DNA from: Campylobacteraceae bacterium | GTDB lineage: Bacteria; Campylobacterota; Campylobacteria; Campylobacterales; Sulfurovaceae | Assembly: GCA_027081065.1 (NCBI GenBank) | Contig: JALWLW010000016.1 | Coordinates: 1-25,255 of the forward strand | Reading direction: 5' to 3' | DNA: 25,255 bases | Part shown: one piece after another, positions 1-6,129 of the stretch | Numbering within the stretch: the stretch's first letter is position 1 | Layout of the letters: each line of letters starts with the position of its first letter | Notes under the pieces: model-generated | The model's database searches: none | The model's input: the letters and a program-made list of their open reading frames with translations, nothing else | What the model was told of the DNA's origin: nothing | Position numbers and translations under genes: made by a program

Positions 1-171
1 ATTAATTAAAGTTCGTAACGCTTCATTTACAGACTTAGCATCAGGAAAAAATTTCATTACATCTGTATCTAATTTTACAATATTAACACCCTCTTTATAA
101 GCTTGTGCATACTTGCCTCTAATACCATTAGAAAAATCATATTCTTCTAACATTTCATCTTTTTGATTCAT
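1..171 (-). CDS. brnA: BrnA/CopG-type antitoxin, C-terminus cut by window edge
   Basis: An open frame starts with ATG at 171 and runs 57 codons to the window edge without a stop. It begins 2 bases after the brnT stop, the tight toxin-first order typical of brnTA operons. The N-terminal part contains YDFSNGIRGKYA, a motif common in small antitoxins. The C-terminal part, VKLDTDVMKFFPDAKSVNEALRTLI, is split here as VKLDTDVMKFF then a short helix ending VNEALRTLI, which looks like a ribbon-helix-helix DNA-binding domain. BrnA antitoxins bind BrnT and repress their shared promoter. The palindromes at 510-554 are the obvious candidate operator. The frame is clear. The family name rests mainly on its BrnT partner and the short motif match. 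Confidence 0.72.
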   Translation of the reverse strand, partial: MNQKDEMLEEYDFSNGIRGKYAQAYKEGVNIVKLDTDVMKFFPDAKSVNEALRTLIN

Positions 172-173
172 GA

Positions 174-452
174 TTAATACTCCTCATAAAATTTTTGTTC
201 ATGTTTTGTTGCTTTTCTTGCTGAAATAATTCGTAGGGTTTCTCTTCGTTCAACATGAATAACAACTAAAGTTTTAAATTGCTTAGATTGACCAATCAAA
301 ATGAGTCTATCTTCATCATCACTATGTAGAGGGTCATCAATTGTAATTGAAAGTTCATCAGCAAATGCTGTTGTTGCCTCTTCAAACGATATACCATGCT
401 TACGTTTATTTATTTTAGCTTTTTTTTCATCCCATTCAAACTGTAAAGCCAT
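174..452 (-). CDS. brnT: BrnT-family toxin (type II toxin-antitoxin)
   Basis: This 92-residue protein matches the BrnT family in length and motifs. The N-terminus has FEWDEKKA and NKRKHGISFEEA, the middle has HSDDEDRLILIG, and the C-terminus has LRIISARKAT followed by a Tyr. BrnT has a RelE-like fold and acts as a ribonuclease that stops translation until neutralised by BrnA. ATG at 450-452 is preceded by AAGGA about five bases upstream. The antitoxin gene follows after two bases, so the pair is almost certainly co-transcribed. No frameshift or missing block is visible, so the toxin appears intact. The assignment is by motif recognition, and activity is inferred from the family. Confidence 0.88.
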   Translation of the reverse strand: MALQFEWDEKKAKINKRKHGISFEEATTAFADELSITIDDPLHSDDEDRLILIGQSKQFKTLVVIHVERRETLRIISARKATKHEQKFYEEY

Positions 453-509
453 GTTTATCCTTCTTTTTTATTATAGCGAAAAAAGATTATTAAGCCTTTT
501 GACATATTT

Positions 510-554
510 ATGGAATATATTCCATTATTTTAACAAATATATGGAATACATTCC
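510..554. promoter_or_regulatory. Paired palindromes upstream of brnT, candidate BrnA operator
   Basis: ATGGAATATATTCCAT at 510-525 is a perfect 16-bp palindrome. A second copy, GGAATACATTCC at 543-554, is palindromic at 10 of 12 positions. Both are preceded by TAT or ATAT. Their centres are 31 bp apart, close to three helical turns, so two dimers would sit on the same face. They lie 58-102 bp upstream of the brnT start. Ribbon-helix-helix antitoxins commonly bind such repeats to repress their own operon. That BrnA binds here is inference. A TATAAT for the minus strand lies at 470-475, but it is so close to the start codon that I am unsure it is the promoter. Confidence 0.55.
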
Positions 555-571
555 GAAACAATGGATAGTCT

Positions 572-1261
572 TTACAAATCCACCACTAAAAACCCCTCAA
601 CCATCTTAACCGAAGATCCAAAATAGTGGTCAAGGTTAGAAGCATGAAAAAATGCTTTTGAGCTTCCCAAAAAGTCAATCTCTCCTTCTTTTATGAACAT
701 GACATCGTAACCAAGCTTATAGGCTAAGTTTAGGTCGTGGGTGATGATGATTTTACTTTGAAAAAGATGGCTTTTTAAAAGTGAATAGGTGTCTCTGCTT
801 TTTTGTGGGTCAAGGTTGGCTGTGGGCTCGTCAAATATGGTTACTTTGGCATTGTGTAAAATAGCTGTGGCTAACATGGTGAGTTGTTGTTCACCTGAGC
901 TTAGTTGTTGACAGGGTTTGTTTTTTAGATGTTCTAGGCTTAAGAGTTTAAGCATATTTTTAGAAGCTAAAAGGGTGTGTAAACGGCTGAGGTTTAAATA
1001 CTCATCTAAGGTGATGTACTCGTCAAATATCTCTAGTTTGGCAGGTACATAGTTAATGAGTTTGGTTCGCTCTTTGTTTGAGTAGGTATTTAAGGGTTTG
1101 TCATTGACTAAAAGAGTTGAGGGGGTGATGCCACAAAGAACTTTGGCAAGGGTTGATTTACCTGCACCGTTTGAGCCTAAGATGATGAGGTTTTGGTTTT
1201 GAGCCAAAGTGAAATGGATGTTTTTTAAAATACCATCAGAGTAGTTACTTAGTTTTAGCAC
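572..1261 (-). CDS. ABC transporter ATP-binding protein, BtuD/FepC type
   Basis: A complete 229-residue ABC ATPase. Walker A GSNGAGKST is at residues 29-37, the signature LSSGEQQ at 120-126, Walker B TIFDEP at 141-146 and the switch His in THD at about 175. It is slightly shorter than the usual 250-residue BtuD/FhuC protein. The start is GTG, with GAGGA six bases upstream. The gene overlaps the 3' end of the binding-protein gene by 17 bases, which points to translational coupling. With the neighbouring binding protein and outer-membrane receptor it should power uptake of cobalamin, haem or a ferric chelate across the inner membrane. No permease gene lies in the cluster, which is odd. The substrate cannot be fixed from sequence. 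Confidence 0.85.
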   Translation of the reverse strand: MLKLSNYSDGILKNIHFTLAQNQNLIILGSNGAGKSTLAKVLCGITPSTLLVNDKPLNTYSNKERTKLINYVPAKLEIFDEYITLDEYLNLSRLHTLLASKNMLKLLSLEHLKNKPCQQLSSGEQQLTMLATAILHNAKVTIFDEPTANLDPQKSRDTYSLLKSHLFQSKIIITHDLNLAYKLGYDVMFIKEGEIDFLGSSKAFFHASNLDHYFGSSVKMVEGFLVVDL

Positions 1262-2072
1262 GGTAGTCCTCTAACATGGCTCTAAAATCTTCTAAAAACA
1301 GTGCTAAACGGTCACTGGGAATTCCTGCATAGATATGAGAATTGATATAAATGGCTTTGCTCTTAGCTGCATTAATGGGTAGCTCTAACCAAGGTTTAAT
1401 GAGTGCTTCATTGTTGAGTCCATCGGCTTGACAGCGTGCTAAAAGCAGGACAATGTCAGGATTACACGCGATGATGTTCTCCATGTTTAAGATGGGTTGA
1501 CCTTTTCGTGTTGACTGTAAGGCATTGGTGTTGTTACTCTCGTTGATAATCTCATCGTAGTAGAGGTTTTGTCCTGCTACAAAAATCTGTTTACTAAGGT
1601 CGGTGTTTCGTCCAAAGACAATGAGAATCTTTTTACCATTAACAATATTTTGAAGTTTTTTACGTTCATTGTCTATTTGCTTTACAATCTCTTTGGCTTT
1701 TTCTTCTTTTTTTAGTATTTTCCCAATTTCTAAAATGGCTTGGCTGATGCTTTGAAGCTTGTCAATTTTGATGATGTGACTCTTAATGCCTAATCGTTTG
1801 AGTTTAACACTTAGTTTTTGGTTGTTGTCTTGCATGATGACCAACGTAGGTTTGAGTGCCACAATCTTTTCTAAACTAGGGGAGAAGTAACCACCTACTT
1901 TTGGAAGTGCTATGGAGGCTTTTGGGTAGAGTGAGTATTGGGTGTTGGCAACAATTTGTTTCTCAGCACCTAAGGCAAAAATAATCTCATTGATAGCAGG
2001 ACTAAGAGCGATGATGCGTTCGTTAGAAAAGAGGGAAAGGGGTATAAATAGTAGTAAAAACAGTTGTTTCAT
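1245..2072 (-). CDS. Periplasmic binding protein, BtuF/FepB-like
   Basis: A 275-residue type III substrate-binding protein. ATG at 2072 is preferred over an upstream in-frame start because it begins directly with a signal peptide, MKQLFLLLFIPLSLFS, with cleavage likely just after it. Mature-protein features are RIIALSPAINEIIFALGA near the start, then VGGYFSPSLEKIVALKPTLV, typical of BtuF and Fe-chelate binders, and the family's long central helix rich in Lys and Glu. It would hand a ligand from the TonB-dependent receptor to an inner-membrane ABC transporter. It sits between receptor and ATPase and overlaps the ATPase gene. Cobalamin is my first guess for the ligand, haem or siderophore the alternative. 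The ribosome site is weak and directly follows a strong hairpin. Confidence 0.8.
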   Translation of the reverse strand: MKQLFLLLFIPLSLFSNERIIALSPAINEIIFALGAEKQIVANTQYSLYPKASIALPKVGGYFSPSLEKIVALKPTLVIMQDNNQKLSVKLKRLGIKSHIIKIDKLQSISQAILEIGKILKKEEKAKEIVKQIDNERKKLQNIVNGKKILIVFGRNTDLSKQIFVAGQNLYYDEIINESNNTNALQSTRKGQPILNMENIIACNPDIVLLLARCQADGLNNEALIKPWLELPINAAKSKAIYINSHIYAGIPSDRLALFLEDFRAMLEDYRAKTK

Positions 2073-2082
2073 CTTAAATCTT

Positions 2083-2104
2083 TGTGGGCAAAATATTGCC
2101 CACA
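2083..2104 (-). promoter_or_regulatory. Perfect 9-bp hairpin between receptor and binding-protein genes
   Basis: TGTGGGCAA and TTGCCCACA form a perfect 9-bp stem with a 4-base loop. It lies after the receptor stop and only 11 bases before the binding-protein ATG. No U-run follows, so it is not a classic intrinsic terminator for the minus strand. A TATAAT for the minus strand at 2104-2109 lies just ahead of it. The hairpin could stabilise or attenuate the receptor mRNA, or limit initiation of the next gene. The pairing is directly visible. The role is inference. Confidence 0.6.
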
Positions 2105-2124
2105 TTATAACAAAATATGTTAGA

Positions 2125-3984
2125 TTAGTAGGTGAGTTTCATCCCTGCATAAAATGCTCTTGGAGAAGAAGTGTAGCCATAAACAGTCTGATAATATTTG
2201 TCAGCGATATTGTCTACTTTCCCATAAACACTCATATGCTTGTCAACTTCATAGTTGGCGACAAAGTTTGCAACGGTATAGTTTCCTGTACTAACTTGTG
2301 CAAAAGTAGCAAAATCAGTATCATCTCGGTCTCCAATGTACTCACCATTAAGCCCTAAATGTAAGTTTTCAACTCCATAATAGTCAAGACCAAACTTTAA
2401 AGACTCTTTGGCTCTTCTTGCTAAATCTTTCCCATCTTTATCTGTTGCGTCTAACTTACTGTATCCAAGGGTTAAGGCTACAATATCATCAAAAGTTGTG
2501 TTGTAACTAATTTCATAACCTTTAAGTGTAGAAGTTCCAGCGACATTGGCATATTTACTAGTAGCAAAATCATAGTCAATAATGTCATCAATCTCATTTT
2601 TAAAATAAGTAATAGAAATATCTTTATATCCAATGGTTGCATCAAAACTTTTAATATTTTCAGCTTTCATGTTAGGGTTTCCATAGAAAGAGTAGAGTTG
2701 AAATGATGAGGGTACATTGTAAGCTGTTCCATAGTTAAGAGAGGTACTTAATCCCTCTATGGTATTGTTAGTGTATTTTACTCCTATTTTACCTGTTGTT
2801 TTATTGTCAAAATTATTAAAGCTATCATGTCGTAAAGACTCAGTAATAATGGTTGTTCCATCGAGAAACTTTTCAAATTTATTGTTATTGGTTAAAAATA
2901 GGGCTTTATTTGTAAAGGCTTTATTCACCGTGTCTTTATGCTCAAACTTTTTATAGTCTCCTCCTACAACAACAAAACTATCCTCTAAATAATCAATTTT
3001 AGATTTTAATCCATACTCTTTTACTTCTCCTTCGTAAAGTGGTGTAAAATCTTGTGGATAAGTTCTTTTAAATTTAGATTGTTTTGCATAGACATCTAAT
3101 TCATTAAAACTGTCTACATGATTAAAGTTAATAGAAGAAAAAGTACTTTTATTGTTGGATGTAGCAATGCTATTAGCTGAAGCGACTCGGTTAAGAACAG
3201 AGTCTGGGTATTCTCCCTCATAAACTGAATTGTCATAGTTAGAATCAGCATCAATAATGGTATGAGAAACATCTATTTTGTTTGTTGGAGTAATGTTGAA
3301 ACCAGCCTTTAGATTGGTTGTTTTGTTATTGTATCCATCATCTTCAAAATCATTTAACTCTGAACCATAAGGTGCTTGTGCAGAGAAACTACGGCTATTG
3401 ACAATATTGTGCGATGCCTTAATGTATCCAGTATCATTTCTGTAAGAGGCAACCATATTACTGTTTGATGTTTCAAAACTACCAAAATCTTGTGATGCTG
3501 AAAAATTTAAGCCTTTTTTTGCACCCTTTGTAATGATGTTAATGACCCCAGCAGCAGCGTCAGCTCCCCAAATACCAGATTGAGCCCCTTTAATAACTTC
3601 AATACTTTCAATATCTGAAATCATAAGGTGTGCAAAACTAGCCCCTGAACTGTTTGTAATGTCATTGTAACGAATACCATCAATCATTACCAGTGTTTTT
3701 TGTGGGTCAAACCCTCGTACTCTCACACTTGATGTTGTACCAAGACCACCATTTGAGGTAAAATTAACACCAGGAAGTGAGTTTAAAGCTTCGGTAATTG
3801 TTGTATAGTGTCTCTCTTCAATCTCTTGGGCTGTAATAACATTGACATTAGAGGTAACATCTTTAATGTTTTGAGAGGTTTTTGTAGCTGTAGTAATAGT
3901 AATATCTTCTAATTTCTCCTCTGCAAATAGGTTGTTGCTTAATAATAGCGTCGTAATTAGACTGAGTTTTATTGTTGTGTTCAC
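2125..3984 (-). CDS. btuB: TonB-dependent outer-membrane receptor, BtuB-like
   Basis: A 619-residue receptor. The GTG start has AAGGA six bases upstream. A signal peptide ends at about residue 21 (LFA then EEK), followed by a likely TonB box, DITITTA. The plug domain contains VRVRGFDPQKTLVMIDGIR, IESIEVIKGAQSGIWGADA and AAGVINIITKG, the classic BtuB/siderophore receptor plug. The remainder is beta-barrel-like and ends RAFYAGMKLTY, with the terminal aromatic residue needed for outer-membrane assembly. The length is close to that of E. coli BtuB. It brings a large ligand into the periplasm for the adjacent binding protein. Cobalamin is the best guess from plug similarity; an iron chelate is possible. 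No cobalamin riboswitch was recognised upstream. Confidence 0.85.
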   Translation of the reverse strand: MNTTIKLSLITTLLLSNNLFAEEKLEDITITTATKTSQNIKDVTSNVNVITAQEIEERHYTTITEALNSLPGVNFTSNGGLGTTSSVRVRGFDPQKTLVMIDGIRYNDITNSSGASFAHLMISDIESIEVIKGAQSGIWGADAAAGVINIITKGAKKGLNFSASQDFGSFETSNSNMVASYRNDTGYIKASHNIVNSRSFSAQAPYGSELNDFEDDGYNNKTTNLKAGFNITPTNKIDVSHTIIDADSNYDNSVYEGEYPDSVLNRVASANSIATSNNKSTFSSINFNHVDSFNELDVYAKQSKFKRTYPQDFTPLYEGEVKEYGLKSKIDYLEDSFVVVGGDYKKFEHKDTVNKAFTNKALFLTNNNKFEKFLDGTTIITESLRHDSFNNFDNKTTGKIGVKYTNNTIEGLSTSLNYGTAYNVPSSFQLYSFYGNPNMKAENIKSFDATIGYKDISITYFKNEIDDIIDYDFATSKYANVAGTSTLKGYEISYNTTFDDIVALTLGYSKLDATDKDGKDLARRAKESLKFGLDYYGVENLHLGLNGEYIGDRDDTDFATFAQVSTGNYTVANFVANYEVDKHMSVYGKVDNIADKYYQTVYGYTSSPRAFYAGMKLTY

Positions 3985-4011
3985 TTGAATCCTTTGAAAT
4001 ATAGTAAGAAA

Positions 4012-4031
4012 AGTTACTAGTTGTAGTAACT
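4012..4031. repeat. Perfect inverted repeat upstream of the receptor gene
   Basis: AGTTACTA and TAGTAACT are perfect 8-bp arms separated by GTTG. The repeat lies 28-47 bases upstream of the receptor GTG start. It could be an operator, or a hairpin in the 5' untranslated leader. The repeat is directly visible; no regulator can be named. It does not resemble the AT-only Fur boxes of this group. Confidence 0.5.
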
Positions 4032-4299
4032 AAAATTTAATCATGTTGTTATTTGTTATAATGTGTAATGTACCCATAGATAGGGTGGTGAGGTTTTGTA
4101 CTCTTGGTATTCAAAAGTATGCTTATGGTATTGGTAATTTGTGTCAATAGCACATAATTTGAACAGCGTTGAATACATTGCAATAACTGCTAATGAAAAA
4201 TAACGTTGTTTGTATCCTCGTAGGTGTTTCATTGGCGAATTTTACTTAAATAGGCTTAGAGTTATATATTTATACTTTTAGCTTTTAGTTTGCATAAGT

Positions 4300-4330
4300 T
4301 ATAATAATCATAATTGACAGAGGAGTTTTT
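4300..4330 (+). promoter_or_regulatory. Promoter and ribosome site that set the TTG start of the M23 peptidase
   Basis: TATAAT at 4300-4305 is a good -10 element. A transcript starting near 4312 would carry AGGAG at 4321-4325, five bases before TTG at 4331. That spacing is why TTG is chosen over the ATG at 4349, which has no such site. No clear -35 is seen, as is usual for housekeeping promoters in Campylobacterota. Confidence 0.55.
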
Positions 4331-5536
4331 TTGAGGAACAATGTTTTTATGAGGATTGGAATAATTTTTTTATTGTTTTCAATGTTCACATTTGCTGCTA
4401 AAGTACAATATTCAATGTGGAAAAAAGGACTTGCTTTTGAGCAGTATTTACAAAACAACAATATTTCAAAAAAAATTTTAGAGACTTTAGATAAAGATGA
4501 TTTAAAGCTTATTGATGAAATTGGGTATAGTCATCGTTATTTTGAATTGATAGCTTCTAATGGTGTATTGCTTCAGACCTTATTACCTATTGGTGATGAG
4601 CTTCAGGTACATCTCTTTAGAACACATACTGGATATCAATTAGAAATTTTACCAATTTCGTACCAAAAAGATACCTATGTCACACTACTTGAAGTAGATA
4701 AATCTCCTCATTCGGACATTGTTAATAAAGTTAAAAACAAGCGTTTAGCCAATGAATTTACACGAGTTTTAAAGCATTCTGTAAACTTTAGAGGCATTCA
4801 AAAAAAGGATAAAATAGCCATTGTTTATGACCAAAAAATGCGTCTAGGACAACCTTTAGGCTTACCTGATATTAAAGTAGCCATGCTTGAATCGCATGGT
4901 AAAAAGAATTATGTTTTTAAGCATACAGATGGAAAGTACTATAATGAAAAAGGTAAAGTACTTATTCAGAAATATATGCGTAAACCTATTAATCATGTAC
5001 GCATCACTTCTCATTTTACAAATAGACGTTTTCACCCTGTATTAAAACGTTGGAAAGCACATCATGGAACAGACTTTGGGGCGAAAAGAGGAACACCTAT
5101 TTTAGCTGCAGCTGATGGAACAGTAATTTTTTCAGGAATAAAAGGGGGCTATGGTAAGGTAGTTAAAATTCAACATAAAGATGGGTATGTTACTTTATAT
5201 GCACACCAAAGTCGTATAAAAGCTAAAAAAGGAAAGTATGTAAAATCTGGAGAAATTATTGGTTATGTAGGAAGTACAGGACGGAGTACTGGACCTCATT
5301 TGCATTTTGGACTTTATAAAAATGGACGTGCTATTAACCCTATGAGAATGGTGAAGTTTTCTAAAGAAGGCTTAACCGGCAAAGGTCGAAGAGCTTTTTT
5401 AACTAGACAAAAAAAGTATACAAAAATTATCAATAAAATCTCTAAAGAAAATTTACCATCTTATGTTTGGAATACAGTTGATACAATTTCTGTTTTACCT
5501 TCTATGAAAAAATATTATCAAAATAGAGGTTGGTAG
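4331..5536 (+). CDS. M23 (LytM) peptidoglycan peptidase, Csd3/Pgp3-like
   Basis: A 401-residue protein, matching in length and layout the Csd3/HdpA (Helicobacter) and Pgp3 (Campylobacter) peptidases, which trim crosslinks and side chains of peptidoglycan and determine cell shape. The N-terminus is a signal peptide or anchor, with hydrophobic residues at about 8-22. A middle region of about 190 residues corresponds to the inhibitory domains of Csd3. The C-terminal LytM domain has RITSHFTNRRFHPVLKRWKA, the zinc motif H244-x3-D248 and H323-x-H325 in GPHLHFG. All catalytic metal ligands seem present. The next gene starts on the last base of its stop codon. In H. pylori, as I recall, csd3 (HP0506) is also followed by HP0507. 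Exact specificity is inferred. Confidence 0.85.
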   Translation: MRNNVFMRIGIIFLLFSMFTFAAKVQYSMWKKGLAFEQYLQNNNISKKILETLDKDDLKLIDEIGYSHRYFELIASNGVLLQTLLPIGDELQVHLFRTHTGYQLEILPISYQKDTYVTLLEVDKSPHSDIVNKVKNKRLANEFTRVLKHSVNFRGIQKKDKIAIVYDQKMRLGQPLGLPDIKVAMLESHGKKNYVFKHTDGKYYNEKGKVLIQKYMRKPINHVRITSHFTNRRFHPVLKRWKAHHGTDFGAKRGTPILAAADGTVIFSGIKGGYGKVVKIQHKDGYVTLYAHQSRIKAKKGKYVKSGEIIGYVGSTGRSTGPHLHFGLYKNGRAINPMRMVKFSKEGLTGKGRRAFLTRQKKYTKIINKISKENLPSYVWNTVDTISVLPSMKKYYQNRGW

Positions 5537-6102
5537 TGCCAAATATTGTTGAAGAGTTTAAGTTAGAGCCTTTGCATCAAGCAAAGTTTGTTAAGACAGC
5601 CTTAGCTACCTACAAACAAAATGGCATCAAAAAATCATGGGAGATTGTAGAATCACATGACTCTGTAGCTATTCTACTTTATCATAAAGAAAAAGATGCT
5701 TTTATCTTAGTAAAACAGTTTAGACCCCCTGTTTACCATCGTAATGGAGATGGCATGACAGTTGAGCTGTGTGCTGGACTGATTGACAAAGAGAAGTCTT
5801 TAGCACAAATCGTCAAAGAAGAGATAGAAGAGGAGTGTGGTTTTAATGTTTCTCTTGAAAAGATAGAACGTATTACGAAAGTTTTAACTTCTGTTGGTAC
5901 TTCAGGGAGTTTTCAAGTTATCTATTATGCAGAGGTCGATGAAAGCCTAAGAATTGGTCAAGGTGGTGGCATTGAAGAGGAACAGATAGAAGTGATTGAA
6001 CTACCCATTAAAGAAGCTAAAACATTTATGTATGATGAGTCAATAGGTAAGTCTGTTGGATTAATGTTTGCTTTTATGTGGTGGTTTGATAAATATTCGT
6101 AG
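5536..6102 (+). CDS. Nudix hydrolase, nucleoside-diphosphate-sugar type (NUDT14-like)
   Basis: This 188-residue protein starts at GTG 5536, overlapping the preceding stop by one base (TAGTG), with AGAGG seven bases upstream; a TTG six bases earlier has poor spacing. The Nudix box lies at residues 81-103, inside ELCAGLIDKEKSLAQIVKEE followed by IEEECGF. Metal-binding Glu residues at 96, 99 and 100 are kept, but the first Glu of the consensus is Lys and the Arg is Glu. ELCAG and EECG resemble the NUDT14/UDP-sugar pyrophosphatase branch. It probably hydrolyses an ADP- or UDP-sugar to a sugar phosphate and a nucleotide. Coupling to the cell-wall peptidase may be housekeeping or related to envelope sugars. 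The substrate is not certain. Confidence 0.75.
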   Translation: MPNIVEEFKLEPLHQAKFVKTALATYKQNGIKKSWEIVESHDSVAILLYHKEKDAFILVKQFRPPVYHRNGDGMTVELCAGLIDKEKSLAQIVKEEIEEECGFNVSLEKIERITKVLTSVGTSGSFQVIYYAEVDESLRIGQGGGIEEEQIEVIELPIKEAKTFMYDESIGKSVGLMFAFMWWFDKYS

Positions 6103-6126
6103 GGTATTTTAGAAGAAACACCCTAC
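6099..6126. terminator. Bidirectional hairpin GTAGGGT...ACCCTAC at a convergent junction
   Basis: Perfect 7-bp arms GTAGGGT (6099-6105) and ACCCTAC (6120-6126) flank a 14-base loop that can add a short TTT/AAA stem. The Nudix stop codon TAG (6100-6102) lies inside the left arm. It separates the plus-strand Nudix gene from the minus-strand Fe-S protein gene, whose stop is at 6130. The same arms recur at 15758-15787. No strong U-tract follows on either strand, so terminator function is inferred from position and symmetry. Confidence 0.6.
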
Positions 6127-6129
6127 AAA

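Larger units (their letters stand above)
3985..4330. other. 346-base divergent intergenic region, no recognised gene
   Basis: This gap separates the receptor gene (minus) from the M23 peptidase gene (plus). The receptor side holds the inverted repeat at 4012-4031, and the peptidase side holds a TATAAT at 4300-4305. The middle (about 4060-4260) is less AT-rich than the edges and contains small inverted repeats, for example TGTG and CACA arms around 4138-4156. I looked for the conserved boxes of a cobalamin riboswitch on the minus strand and found none. Only very short frames without ribosome sites are open. It could hold a small RNA, a degenerate gene or just regulatory DNA. Confidence 0.5.

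Noticed and set aside
301..609. Open frame on the plus strand across brnT
   Set aside because: It is antisense to a clear BrnT gene, its serine-rich start reflects the complementary strand, and it runs over the palindromes. No ribosome site was seen.
4052..4260. Short open frames on the plus strand in the gap between the receptor and peptidase genes, including a hydrophobic 18-codon one near 4193
   Set aside because: No ribosome sites, no recognisable protein pattern and several stops between them. I could not separate them from chance.
3985..4260. Cobalamin riboswitch upstream of the BtuB-like gene
   Set aside because: Expected from the gene's likely role, but the conserved B12-box and core segments were not found by reading the minus strand.
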